Part shown: one piece after another, positions 48,501 to 56,533 of the stretch
Layout of the letters: the number at the start of each line of letters is the position of its first letter
How positions within the stretch are numbered: the stretch's first letter is position 1
Source: Bartonella tamiae Th239
Lineage (GTDB): Bacteria; Pseudomonadota; Alphaproteobacteria; Rhizobiales; Rhizobiaceae
NCBI RefSeq assembly: GCF_000278275.1
Contig: NZ_JH725147.1
Coordinates: 732,849 to 796,848 of the forward strand
Length of the DNA stretch: 64,000 nt
Reading direction: 5' to 3'
Notes under the pieces: model-generated
Database searches by the model: none
The model's input: the letters and a program-made list of their open reading frames with translations, nothing else
Told to the model about the DNA's origin: nothing
Program-made: the position numbers and the translations under genes

Positions 48501-51249
48501 TATTTCTGTCAACTACAAGGGTAGGGATATTGAGTTGAATATCACCTGATCCACCACCACTTTTAATCGCAGACAATTTTGCATTTTGAACATTGAATGC
48601 TGAAGCCGCATTGATAGTCAAACCACCATAAGTGAGTGTGCTATTAGAAACATCAACTGTTTGTGCTTTCAAAGCAAGCGTTTTTGCTGTTTGTATCTTT
48701 GCACGATTATTGCTTAAATCAAGGGATGTTGCTGATAAGCTAATATCACCACCTGCAACAAGATTGTTTTCAAGACTTAAATTACCTTGTTCTGTTGTAA
48801 GAGAAGCATTTTGATTGCTAAACAAATATTGGTATTGAATGTTATTCTTTGCATTCAACTGCAAATCATTTCCACTAAATGCTTGTTCTAAAGTAATAGC
48901 ATTTGATGCATCAATAACTGTCTTTCCACCACTTGTATTAAATGAAACAAGACCAGTTTCATTGGCTTTATCAATATCAAGACCGCTAATAAGGCGTTGG
49001 GCTACAAAATTATTCGTATGAGCAATGATATCACGCCCTGCAAATAAAGTTTGAAGATTAATATCTTGAGCGTTTAAATTAGCATTGCCATAGATTGATA
49101 ATCTATTCGCTTTTAATGCATTGCTGTTGACAATAAGGTTGCCACCAATTGTTGCATCGCCAAGATTAGCTTGTTGGGTTTGAACATTAAAATCTCTCCC
49201 ACTATAAGATGCTCCCGATATTGTAACAGTATGTCCACTTATTAAATTAAGTGTTCCTTCGGTATAAATTTGTTGGGCTGTTATTGATCCATTTTGTGCC
49301 GATGTGTTAACATCTGCACCCGATTGTATCTGATTACTGGTAATAGAGCCTTGGTTTGCATTAAGTTGGATGGTGCTACCACTTAAGATTTGTTGAAGGA
49401 CAATATCACCTGTTTTGGCTACAATGTTAGTTGTAGCAGTGCCATTCAAAGCACCATTATTATTTTGTCCAATAAGCTGCATGCCTGCAATGAGGCGTTG
49501 ACCAGAGACAGAGGCTGCCTCAACAGCAACATTGCCAGATGCTGCTAAAGTGTTATTGATTGTAAGAGCTTGATTTGATGACGCATCAATAGTGTTTGTA
49601 CTATAGATATTCCCTGCAGTTATAGAGCCTTGAGCCGCTTTCAAAGCTATATTAGCTTGACGAGCAAATGTTAAGTTGCCTGTTTCATCTGTTGCATTCA
49701 TATCAAGACCATTTGCAATGGTTGATGCAATGATGTTGCCAAAGGCATGAAGATTAATATTAGAACCGGCCAAGATAAAGCCTGCATTAAGATTACGTCC
49801 TGTCTCTATATCGACAGTATTGGAGGCTTTAACATTTCCAGTAATGTTGAGATCTTGCCCAGCGGAGAGCGTCATATTATTAAAGCTGATGAGGGTAGCC
49901 GCTTCAATTAAACCTTTATTTGCAGTGACGTTTAAATCAGTACCGGCTTTAATTCCATTTGTTGACCTAATATTTCCATTTCTGTTTTGAAGTGATGCTT
50001 GACCATTGGCAACAGCAACAAGGACATCAATGTCTTGACCAGCGTTGATAAGCATTTGGTTGCCACTTGCAACCTGATTTGCTTTGATTGAACCATCCGC
50101 AGTAAGGCTTAAATTGCCACCAGCAATAAGGTCACCTTCAGCAGAAATCAGACCGTGCCCAGCGTTGACCATAATGTCGCCATCAGCACCAATCGTCTCA
50201 AGTGTGACACCTTGGTCAGCTTGAATGTTGACTGTTTTTTTAGAAGTTACTGTACGTGCTTCAATGCTATTATCATTAGCTTTTATTGTCACACCATCAC
50301 GGCCAGATACCTTGTTAAGGGCAATTTTGCCGTTAGCTGATAATGATATTTCGCCAGCATTAGCAGCCATATCATTACGCATCCTCACGCCAACACCTTT
50401 TTCAGTGGCAACAATCTTAATGCGATCAGCTTGCAGAGCTCCCAGTGCTGAACCATCAATGGCATATTGAGGCTTACCAGCAATATCAGTTAGCTCTTTA
50501 AACTCACGTGATGCATAATCAAATTTACCCGTGCCAGCATGAATGCCTATATCATGACCAGAAACAGGACCATCAAGGATGACTGTTCTTGATACAACAT
50601 CAAATATATCAACCGAACCTTTGCCAGAGGAAAGATTAGCACCTTTTTCACCAAAAGTAACATCGCCACCTTGAACGTCAAAACCTGTTAAGCGACCATC
50701 AAGACCAATTTGAGGAATACCAGTGGTGAGTGTTGCACGCGGTGTATTGATAAAGCCACAGCCATTACATGTAATACCGTTTGGGTTGGCAATAATCACA
50801 TCAGCTTGACGACCAAAAATTTCTGCAGGGCCTTCCAAGGCTGAACGGTTACCACTTGTGACTTCGTTGAGAATAACGCTTGCAGAGCCAGAAGTGCGCA
50901 AATTTGGGTTACCTGGTGTAACACCCCCTAATTGTGATATCCCAACTTCTCCGTTATGATTATTAAGAATAACCCCTGGTGCACCAATATTGAAGTTATT
51001 GTATTTATTATGAGAAAGGCCGGCACCATTTGGCGTGGCAATATCAATCATAGGAACGCCGTTAGGAGCAGCACCTATGTTTGGCCGTTGTGATGCGCCT
51101 GCATTTGGGTCAACAGAAATTTGTTGGGCAGATACAAAAAGCGGTTGCATGATGAGTGAAAAACTCAAAACCCCAGCTAACAATTGTTGAGGAAGACGTT
51201 TGAATGTCTTTGAGTTTAAGAAGCTATATTTGATTATTGTTTTTGTCAT
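42523..51249 (-). CDS. TpsA/CdiA-like filamentous haemagglutinin with C-terminal alpha/beta-hydrolase domain
   Basis: A 2908-residue exoprotein. The extended signal peptide (about 1-42, ending VSA) leads to the two-partner-secretion domain (about 43-300), with GNPNLRTSGSA and IIANPNGITCNGCGF, the NPNL and NPNGI secretion motifs. A long beta-helical shaft of haemagglutinin repeats follows (for example NVTAGNDINLDAARDVNI). At about residue 2605 ASLNRDTENAHQAADKI marks the pretoxin border. The last ~300 residues look like an alpha/beta hydrolase: LDIYGHSRGTMTVGNAL with nucleophile Ser about 2779, YDYVGSVIGGNP (Asp about 2841) and YSTHSCYG (His about 2880). Lipase or esterase activity is inference from this triad. 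AAGGTGAG precedes the ATG at 51249. It is 68 bp downstream of its transporter. Confidence 0.88.
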   Translation of the reverse strand: MTKTIIKYSFLNSKTFKRLPQQLLAGVLSFSLIMQPLFVSAQQISVDPNAGASQRPNIGAAPNGVPMIDIATPNGAGLSHNKYNNFNIGAPGVILNNHNGEVGISQLGGVTPGNPNLRTSGSASVILNEVTSGNRSALEGPAEIFGRQADVIIANPNGITCNGCGFINTPRATLTTGIPQIGLDGRLTGFDVQGGDVTFGEKGANLSSGKGSVDIFDVVSRTVILDGPVSGHDIGIHAGTGKFDYASREFKELTDIAGKPQYAIDGSALGALQADRIKIVATEKGVGVRMRNDMAANAGEISLSANGKIALNKVSGRDGVTIKANDNSIEARTVTSKKTVNIQADQGVTLETIGADGDIMVNAGHGLISAEGDLIAGGNLSLTADGSIKANQVASGNQMLINAGQDIDVLVAVANGQASLQNRNGNIRSTNGIKAGTDLNVTANKGLIEAATLISFNNMTLSAGQDLNITGNVKASNTVDIETGRNLNAGFILAGSNINLHAFGNIIASTIANGLDMNATDETGNLTFARQANIALKAAQGSITAGNIYSTNTIDASSNQALTINNTLAASGNVAVEAASVSGQRLIAGMQLIGQNNNGALNGTATTNIVAKTGDIVLQQILSGSTIQLNANQGSITSNQIQSGADVNTSAQNGSITAQQIYTEGTLNLISGHTVTISGASYSGRDFNVQTQQANLGDATIGGNLIVNSNALKANRLSIYGNANLNAQDINLQTLFAGRDIIAHTNNFVAQRLISGLDIDKANETGLVSFNTSGGKTVIDASNAITLEQAFSGNDLQLNAKNNIQYQYLFSNQNASLTTEQGNLSLENNLVAGGDISLSATSLDLSNNRAKIQTAKTLALKAQTVDVSNSTLTYGGLTINAASAFNVQNAKLSAIKSGGGSGDIQLNIPTLVVDRNTNILADNDFKIITSSLENNGQLASANDLQINTTGTITNNSTGLIYTAGNGALFADGDIVNDFGAIIAQGNLKFANNSGNGKNSLLKNKAGLIQSGKNLSILTNHLINEADVNPELSQQSSTNTGMISFDTPKDYDQLGKYGQIISLNKVNDYEINPYPLPALDPRYVYALGYDNTTNTWGILQTSNNDTPRLAEQLYQNKEEAYSTLVIDGITYKTDNWLLGYTRLEKRLEFYYLNPLPTGMQKTETGQVFNVETIKSGLIQAGNDLTIDADVIDNNYSNIEAGNNATITAQTVNNVGATAYTTSSITCVSKSQCMAYDADGNRIAGKDLAAGSTITTGMVATKSFAATIKAGGALQLNATTLNNTVAENTIAGSAKFEAEATSGNPLDALNGLTAGGALFDKNIDLNLVQKENGNFSLATAIERGDISAPKPNSGGFGGTLPNQYFVYETRAAFLDVGKFYGSGYFMNRIGYNPDHQILFLGDAYFENQLIDKQMRDLVGEGLGNGSFVPGNDPIEQMKSLLDAGIEYSNKNGLTFGEPLTAEQVASLDKFIVVYVKQNVNGMEVYAPVLYISAKDKASISASGSKIEGGSVNITTNTVNNSGLISSNSDLKIQGVDILSNGGAFASRGDMILASTNNLELNAGTTSLNGQTVILPTQAINAGGTAILSADNNLSLNGVNAKAGESMGLSGKNVTIGTATATTANGSQNVTGSSIETGKDLQVKADNDITVTGSSLNAGDRMALSAESGNLTIQSAEANRVESSSFNTTQQKSELNSGGSMSLSADKNVVIAGSDAHADGNLAIDAGQSVAIVATQDKSVEVAGKRVSLDSTQQSSNVSSDKNMGVKAGEDILIGASNLDAKGNMSLDAQGEITITSMENKSEDHIDQNKYKMNRDETTQVGSSLTAGGNVTAIAGQDGKEHNLNIIGSSIDADGKVGLKATGDVSILAAEDSYHEDISTKSKTGGLFKKTNKKETSTDTTTTVGSSISGNDGVNIQAGNNVTVSASDIVAGTDDKTADLNVKAGGDLLIASGKDTQSTNSNKSTKKLLGSSSKKQTTYDETNVASNLGATGNVNLSANGNAVISGSNVVAGEDVNIIVSSVSVIGAQEDHASTTDKKKTGFGVGSGDGFYSIYGSDKRKKTTEETKNIGSNVVAGGDVNIVATQTDVNIIGSNVTAGNDINLDAARDVNILPGNESYEETESKKKSGFGLQIQGSSTGGSIGIGYGSSTDKKSSDQKTNTSSTLTAGNDVNISAGRDANLQAADVSSGRDINIYAENNVNLLAANDVSNYKEMHEKLFAGVTVSVGSNIANAAQSIANSVDRIGGGDWKSDIGNSLVALSQANDIKKMINSKDLGLSAGIGVGFNHSKYESLSKTSTPVVTTLEAGRAIDIEAGNNITSQGAQINAGTNPIWNFVNDNKAGDISLSAGNEINLISAQGLQKNESNSNSSGAQFGISTTGPMANGYYSNGNSSSNEITNLNTHIAGTGDITLKSGADTNLNGAVITGDSLKAEIGGNLNIVSPQDTEVSKNKNQTISGGFNGNVSASWQQSNSSGNYASVIEQSGIKVGDGGFNIKVNNNTGLIGGIISSTATADKNRLETGTLTTNDIKNFAEANADSKGFNLPSDIFSKGKYGIGKTVIGNLLNSGHADDSSKGHTNAAISNGTIIIKDEAGQMALTGHNSANTIASLNRDTENAHQAADKINIHHLEQQAANEQALKQDLINLGFKYSDEAYKTTFIKEHPVSIIEYDENGIPQARHLTDEEKQHMQPGSDGKINISANGIFNNEQAAIHYALQHAGDKSGPLYIVWFPKADNSVSELMIAGYQKNLENNFWGLTNSAQEVVDLMKQYGQNGLDIYGHSRGTMTVGNALSSLKNSGVNNALGNTNIHFFGPAYNAQQAANSLYDLSGGQQNGVYLQNNKYDYVGSVIGGNPASNNKIPSTSNKFQEWFNMTFGKKGYSTHSCYGNASDDCKDNYGKSDTIIIKAKGAK

Positions 51250-51317
51250 GATACTCACCTTGAGCCACTGCATCTTCGCAGCCTATTGAATAAAACCCTA
51301 CACGTTGTAGGAAACTT

Positions 51318-53060
51318 CTAAAAATTCATAGAAACAGATATAAAGCCCATGCCGCCTTTATCTTTTTTAACAGTCGTTGAAAAAATCTCAGAATATCCCC
51401 CATCAAGAGAGAATTTACCGCCTGACAGCTTAGCGCCAACAGTCCAACTGGCTAAATTATTATCCTCAAACCTATATTTTGCTTGTGCAAAAACTTGACC
51501 ATAGTCCAACCCAAAATAAGGGCGAAACTCTCCAAGAGTTGAAGCGAGTGTTGCATTCTTTGTCCATGGAACGGTACGCCAAATAATATCATTACGTGTA
51601 AAAAAGCCATTGTTACCGTAAATTAAACTTTCACGTGCTCCACGCACATTTGAATAACTACCAATGGATATTTGTTCAGCACCAAATAATTGGTCTGGTG
51701 AATATTGCCCCACAAGAAGATTACTCAAAATAAAGTTTTGCTTACCTATTTTAAATGGCGTCATCACACTGATTGTTGCTGTGAATTTTGAAAACTCTGG
51801 ATCTGCGTCTCCTGCAGCAGGTTCATGTTTTTTAACAGCTCCAAAAGCATTCAACCCTTGAAGGTAACTCACATCAAATGTCCATGTACCTTTTAACATT
51901 TGTCTTGAATGAGAAAGCCCTAAGTTACCAACTGTATATTGGCGGCTTCCCACTTCAATCTTGTTACCAAGAAGAAAATTATTGGTTGATTTATAAGCAA
52001 GCCCCATATTGAGCGTTGTAAGTGAGTTTCCATCACGGTGAATGATACGACTTGCACCACCACGCAATTCTCTAGAATCCCCAGATGTTTTCATAGGCTC
52101 ATATTGTCCTTGAACAATGCTATGATAATTATAAAAATAGCCAGAGATATTAAATGTCCAATAACCGTGTGGAATACTCACACTTCCTGAGTAACTATTA
52201 CTATGGCGATCTTGAGGGCTTTGTTTCCAATAATCTTTGTCTGTTCTTTGATAACTAAAGTTCCATATGTCGTTGATTTTAAGAATATTATCAAGCGTTA
52301 GCCCTGCATTATAGCGTGCATATCCCGTTGATTGTTGCCCAAGATTGTCATGACTTAGATTGACCTGCCAAGGTTTGTCTCTTTGATTAGTAATATTTAA
52401 TATTGTACTACCATCATTGCCGCCAGGTAGCATCTCACTCTTGGCGTTATTAGAAGCAAGGCGGTTCATCTGGTCTAAACCTTGCTCGACATCACGCATA
52501 TTTAAAACTTTTCCAAGAATTCCAGGGAAAGCACTTAACATAACACCATCATAAAGACTTGTGGGCTTTCCATTATAATAGAGAGAAGAAAGTTTACCTT
52601 CTTGAACGAGAAGACGTAATATTTTACTCGTTTTTATATCCTGCTCAGGAATATACACACGTGCAGTGACATAGCCTTTACTCAAATAGGCATCTGTAAG
52701 TGCCTTCATCAATGCTTGAATATCACTTAAACCAATACATTTATTATCATAAGGTGAAGTAATAGATGAGATAGTTCTTGATGATAATTTCGTTGCGCTT
52801 TCAACAACTACGTGATTAATCGTAAAACATGTCCCATCATCAGGAATGAGAGGCTGTTTCAATTGAGGTGATGGTCCAGCATTAGGTGTAAAATGACGTA
52901 ACTGATCAATTTGCTGTTTCTTTTGCTGTTCAGCTTGACGGCGTGCAAAATCATCAGCAGGGGACTGCCCATAAGAAAGAGATGCTGTTCCTAGTAAAGA
53001 TAACATCATTAAAAAAACAGGAAAAGATTTATACGTCATGAAACGAGATGGATATTTCAT
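51318..53060 (-). CDS. TpsB outer membrane transporter (FhaC/ShlB/CdiB family)
   Basis: A protein of about 580 residues. The signal peptide lies near residues 8-31 (KSFPVFLMMLSLLGTASLSYG). Next is a short linker (QQKKQQIDQLRHF), then two POTRA domains (CFTINHVVVESATKLSS to about 210, with AYLSKGYVTARVYIPEQDI). A 16-stranded barrel follows, with the conserved FGAEQISIGSYSNVRGARES signature in its C-terminal half and a terminal Phe (SVSMNF). It exports the neighbouring TpsA protein across the outer membrane. The ATG overlaps the stop of the IalB-family gene by one base; a TTG just before is also possible. Confidence 0.93.
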   Translation of the reverse strand: MKYPSRFMTYKSFPVFLMMLSLLGTASLSYGQSPADDFARRQAEQQKKQQIDQLRHFTPNAGPSPQLKQPLIPDDGTCFTINHVVVESATKLSSRTISSITSPYDNKCIGLSDIQALMKALTDAYLSKGYVTARVYIPEQDIKTSKILRLLVQEGKLSSLYYNGKPTSLYDGVMLSAFPGILGKVLNMRDVEQGLDQMNRLASNNAKSEMLPGGNDGSTILNITNQRDKPWQVNLSHDNLGQQSTGYARYNAGLTLDNILKINDIWNFSYQRTDKDYWKQSPQDRHSNSYSGSVSIPHGYWTFNISGYFYNYHSIVQGQYEPMKTSGDSRELRGGASRIIHRDGNSLTTLNMGLAYKSTNNFLLGNKIEVGSRQYTVGNLGLSHSRQMLKGTWTFDVSYLQGLNAFGAVKKHEPAAGDADPEFSKFTATISVMTPFKIGKQNFILSNLLVGQYSPDQLFGAEQISIGSYSNVRGARESLIYGNNGFFTRNDIIWRTVPWTKNATLASTLGEFRPYFGLDYGQVFAQAKYRFEDNNLASWTVGAKLSGGKFSLDGGYSEIFSTTVKKDKGGMGFISVSMNF

Positions 53061-53641
53061 CAAGGTAAAACCTCACCTTTCTCAAAAGCGTTTAAAGCAC
53101 TTGAGAAACCTTTAAGAGAAAACTTAATGTTGACATTTTGTCCATTGATTAAACGAAAATGCCCAGTTGCTTCATTAGATTTTTTTAATGCCGTGAGAGC
53201 CTTGTTATCAAGCTTTTGTTGTGCCCAGCATCCCGCTTGGTTGCAATTGCGATAAGTCATTTTGAATATATCTTTGCCATTTATGCTAAAGCGAAGGCCT
53301 GAAGGAAGGTAAACATTCAAAGGCGTAATGCTTGTCATTAAAAGCGAAGGTTTTTGTCCTGCTTTTTGTGGAGCGGTTAAAGCAATAGCGATTGATAAAA
53401 CTGTTACTGTTTCATCTCCTTGCTTAACTTGTTGAAGTTGAACAACTTCACATTGCTGTATAGGTTTGTCATTGACTTGGGAAACATCATTACAACGATA
53501 AAACCAATCATCAAACTGTTTTGCATGAACGGGTGATGAAGGCTCATTTGCAAGTGGTTGCGCTAAACCAAAAGAAGTGAGAAAACAAAAGACGACTGAA
53601 AAAAGAAGATACATCTTCTTCAAAAGACACAAAGGTCTCAT
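53060..53641 (-). CDS. IalB-family (invasion-associated locus B) periplasmic protein
   Basis: A 193-residue protein with a signal peptide (cleaved about residue 27) and the IalB core. This starts FDDWFYRCNDV, then QCEVVQLQQV, a hydrophobic central part (PLNVYLPSGLRFSINGKDI) and CNQAGCWAQQ. The paired cysteines are as in the family. IalB was named for erythrocyte invasion in Bartonella, but family members are widespread in Rhizobiales and their molecular role is not settled. Here it is the first gene of an operon with tpsB and tpsA, joined to tpsB by a one-base stop/start overlap, so it may act as a periplasmic factor for export of the exoprotein (inference). AGGTAGGA precedes the ATG. Confidence 0.85.
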   Translation of the reverse strand: MRPLCLLKKMYLLFSVVFCFLTSFGLAQPLANEPSSPVHAKQFDDWFYRCNDVSQVNDKPIQQCEVVQLQQVKQGDETVTVLSIAIALTAPQKAGQKPSLLMTSITPLNVYLPSGLRFSINGKDIFKMTYRNCNQAGCWAQQKLDNKALTALKKSNEATGHFRLINGQNVNIKFSLKGFSSALNAFEKGEVLP

Positions 53642-53660
53642 GCTTTCCTACCTAATGTAA

Positions 53661-53720
53661 TAAATTATTAACTATAAATACTCTATAGTTTTGTATCAAA
53701 AAAATACAATAGTTAATTTA
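53661..53720. promoter_or_regulatory. Inverted repeat upstream of the IalB-tpsB-tpsA operon
   Basis: A left arm, taaattattaactat, and a right arm, atagttaattta, face each other around an AT-rich centre, starting 20 bp before the first start codon. It could be an operator or a leader hairpin controlling the operon. Because the region is so AT-rich, chance pairing is a real alternative. Confidence 0.35.
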
Positions 53721-53835
53721 TGGTATAAAAATATTTTTGAAAAATGTCACAATTTGAACACACTTATTGCGCGTGTAAATAGAATCTATTCAACTTCAAA
53801 AGAGAAAAGCTAATATAATAGCTTTGAAACTTCAT

Positions 53836-54249
53836 TTATTGAGATAATTTGTAAATTATATCAGAACAGCTCATCCCTGAAGAAGTTTGAGTGAGTGCAA
53901 TAACTTTACCTTGTTTATCTGTTGTCACGCTCACACTGCATGAAACTGTTTGCATTGTTTGAATGGGCGGACCATTCACAATGCTTGCAACATTATGACC
54001 ATTGACCATGCGAGTTCCAGCAATTTTTTGTGATGAAGCAAGTGTAACCCAGCGTGTATCACTTCTATTCCAACTATAGACTGTTCCATCTTGGGTGTTA
54101 GATATTGAATCTGGGATACCAAGCTTTAATTCTACATCCTTAATAGAGTGCCCAACATATTGGTTTTGTATGGGTTGAGAAAGTGGCACATTGGTTGATG
54201 CGCAGTTAGACAAAAGTAAAACACTTGAAATCAAAAGAACCTAACGCAT
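53836..54249 (-). pseudogene. Small lipoprotein (SmpA/BamE-like motif) with a stop at codon 3
   Basis: From the ATG at 54249 the frame reads Met-Arg-stop (TAG at 54241-54243), then VLLISSVLLLSNCASTNVPL, a perfect lipoprotein signal with lipobox LSNC. The mature part has YVGHSIKDVELKLGIPDSIS and DGTVYSWN, a pattern seen in SmpA/OmlA-like small lipoproteins. It ends with two Cys in a beta-rich domain. GGGAGGGG sits eight bases before the ATG, so codon 1 is the real start. Translation could resume at the TTG (codon 6), giving a still plausible 132-residue lipoprotein. It may thus be dead or only weakened. It lies in the same orientation as, and upstream of, the TPS operon. Confidence 0.68.
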
Positions 54250-54355
54250 GATAAAATCCCCTCCCAATAATAACTTAAAATATAAAGCTAAGAATGTTTC
54301 TTAACAAGTGAAAAATAAAGACTGAAGCATTTTATCTCGTTAGGTTAATTCTTAC

Positions 54356-55171
54356 TTATAAGATAACACTCCCATCGAAGTTGAGTATTCCATTTTGTAT
54401 ACCTTTCACGCGTTGTTCCATGGACTGCCAGCGGTTATGTTCTTTTACAACGTCTTCAACGGGTAACCCCCATCTTATCATGATAGTTTGTTCATAAAGC
54501 TCTAAAAAGTAGAGTGCTTTTTGAACAAGGTTTGATAGGTTTTTGTTCCTTTGTGTTGATTTATGAGATCTTAAAGCATTGACTGTATCTTCATATTCTT
54601 TCTTTGTTTGCCAAAGCTTGTCCCATAGGCGTTTATCTTTTTCATCAACAGGGCCTTTGATAGAAATCTCCATGCAGCGAATATCAATATCGATATGATC
54701 AGGATGGGGAATAAAATCATCTTCATGAAGGGGAAGACCTTGCGCTTTTCTTTGTTGAAGAATGGCTCGTGCTTTTTGTTTGTAGAGAAAGAAGGATTGT
54801 AATATCTCAGACGTCTGATTGGCTTGCTCGGTTTCAATTATGTGAAGGCTTTCCATAAAGAGCTTTTGAGCACCCACATGCCCTTGTGCTGCTTTAAGGG
54901 CAAGAGAGCGCATAGCGGCTTGTGCAACACTTAATTGAATTGGGCCATCTTTGTCTTGTATAGTGACAGTGCGATAAGCTTCATGAAGAAGAATATCATG
55001 AAGCTTTAAATGTTGGCTTGATAGCTTATTGGTTGAACCTTTGGGACGACCAGATGGATTACCAGATTGCCCTTGTTTAAATTGGTTGTCTTTTGGTGGC
55101 TTGCCATAACCAACAGGATAAGGTTCAAGAGTATGCATATTGGGTTTGAAGACTTTTGGTGCTTTTGTCAT
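54356..55171 (-). CDS. DUF5681-domain protein
   Basis: A 271-residue protein. The N-terminal GYGKPPKDNQFKQGQSGNPS and GRPKGSTNK segment is the DUF5681 signature, usually found in phage- and island-borne genes next to methyltransferases or terminases. The rest is helical and charged, with no enzyme motif that I recognise. It follows the methyltransferase gene after 6 bp, so the two form an operon. The function is unknown; a DNA-binding or packaging-related role is a guess from neighbours in other genomes. Confidence 0.85.
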   Translation of the reverse strand: MTKAPKVFKPNMHTLEPYPVGYGKPPKDNQFKQGQSGNPSGRPKGSTNKLSSQHLKLHDILLHEAYRTVTIQDKDGPIQLSVAQAAMRSLALKAAQGHVGAQKLFMESLHIIETEQANQTSEILQSFFLYKQKARAILQQRKAQGLPLHEDDFIPHPDHIDIDIRCMEISIKGPVDEKDKRLWDKLWQTKKEYEDTVNALRSHKSTQRNKNLSNLVQKALYFLELYEQTIMIRWGLPVEDVVKEHNRWQSMEQRVKGIQNGILNFDGSVIL

Positions 55172-55177
55172 GTTTTG

Positions 55178-56533
55178 TTATCCTTGATGCTCAATTAAAC
55201 TTGGACGCTCTAACAAGACAGCCTGATCTTTTGCATAGTCTTCATAGCGTTGAAGGATAATGTCACAATAATGGGGATCATATTCACTCAAGTAAGCACG
55301 CCGTCCTGTCTTCTCAGCCGCAATTAAGGTTGACCCAGAGCCACCAAAGAGATCAAGAACAATATCATTGCGTTGTGATACATCCTTAATCGCATCAGCA
55401 ATCATCTCAACAGGTTTGACTGTAGGATGATGGTTAAGTTCTTTTTGATTGGCACTGCGATATTGCCAAACATTGGTACGATAACGTCCATGTTGGCCAA
55501 GTTCAAAACTATTAATGTGATCAGTTGTTCCATATTTGTAAGCAAAGATCAGTTCATGGCGTGAACGATAGAAGGTTCCCATACCACCATTATCTTTTGC
55601 CCAGACGATTAAGTTTTTAAGTTCACTATAAAGGCCACTTGCTGCATCCATGACTTCACGCATATGACGCCAATCCATACAGATAAAATGAATGGAACCA
55701 TCTTTTGAATGCTCTGTCAGATGAATAAAGGCATTGCACAAAAAGGTGGTAAACTCTTGTTCGTTCATTTCTCCTGAAGCAAAAGCAAATTCCTTATGCT
55801 TGGTTTTACCATTGCCACCTACATGACCATCAATTTTAACATTATAGGGGGGATCAGTAAAAACAAGCGTGGCTTTCTCATTGTTCATGAGAGAGGCAAG
55901 TGTTTGTTTATCCAAACTATCACCACAGATAAGGCGATGATTGCCTAAAGCCCAAATGTCACCAAATTGGACGCGTTCACTTACATCTTGAGGAAGTGCA
56001 TCCTCTCTTGGATCACCTGTTTCTTCCAGTTGAACGCCGTCAATAAGCTGATCAATCTCGGCGATTGTAAATCCTGTTGTATTAAGCTCAAAGCCAAGAT
56101 CAATTTGTGACAAGGCTTTTAATTCTTGAGAGAGTAAATCTTCATCCCAACTGGCATTCAAAGCCAATTGATTATCAGCCAAAACATAAGCGCGCTTTTG
56201 TGCGTCAGACAGAGTTTCGAGGTAAAGACAAGGAACATGAGGAAGTTTTAAAAGCTTTGCCGCTTCTACGCGACCATGACCTGCAAGGATCGTGTTGTTC
56301 TGGTCAATAAGCACAGGATTAGTAAAGCCGAATGTTTCTATGCTTTTGGCAATTTGTTTGATCTGATGTTTGGAATGTTTGCGCGCATTTCTATCCCATG
56401 GTTTGAGATCGGTGATCTTTAAAAGGTGAATATGGCGTTTAAGGTCACTGTCTGCCTTATCTTTGTTTGCATCCGGGGTAGACTGATGAACATTATCTTT
56501 AATTGTGTTTTGGTTAGGTTCTATGTTGGTCAT
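55178..56533 (-). CDS. ParB-like nuclease domain fused to a DNA methyltransferase
   Basis: A 451-residue fusion. Residues about 35-125 form a ParB/Srx-type domain (NPVLIDQNNTILAGHGRVEAAK). A short linker follows, then a type II methyltransferase with motif IV TDPPYN at about 230 and motif I LDLFGGSGSTLIAAEKTGR near 400. This IV-before-I order is that of beta-class N6-adenine or N4-cytosine enzymes. It methylates DNA at an unknown site. No restriction gene is adjacent, so it is probably an orphan methylase of a mobile island. It is divergent from the DUF2924/recombinase pair across a 296-bp region with no gene. Confidence 0.9.
   Translation of the reverse strand: MTNIEPNQNTIKDNVHQSTPDANKDKADSDLKRHIHLLKITDLKPWDRNARKHSKHQIKQIAKSIETFGFTNPVLIDQNNTILAGHGRVEAAKLLKLPHVPCLYLETLSDAQKRAYVLADNQLALNASWDEDLLSQELKALSQIDLGFELNTTGFTIAEIDQLIDGVQLEETGDPREDALPQDVSERVQFGDIWALGNHRLICGDSLDKQTLASLMNNEKATLVFTDPPYNVKIDGHVGGNGKTKHKEFAFASGEMNEQEFTTFLCNAFIHLTEHSKDGSIHFICMDWRHMREVMDAASGLYSELKNLIVWAKDNGGMGTFYRSRHELIFAYKYGTTDHINSFELGQHGRYRTNVWQYRSANQKELNHHPTVKPVEMIADAIKDVSQRNDIVLDLFGGSGSTLIAAEKTGRRAYLSEYDPHYCDIILQRYEDYAKDQAVLLERPSLIEHQG

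Noticed and set aside
42523-51249. Many open frames on the plus strand opposite the large exoprotein
   Set aside because: They lack ribosome binding sites and family-like sequence. They arise because the repetitive, codon-biased exoprotein leaves the antisense frame open.
55178-56533. A restriction-modification or defence system
   Set aside because: No nuclease partner is encoded next to the methyltransferase. DUF5681 and DUF2924 have no restriction motif that I can see.
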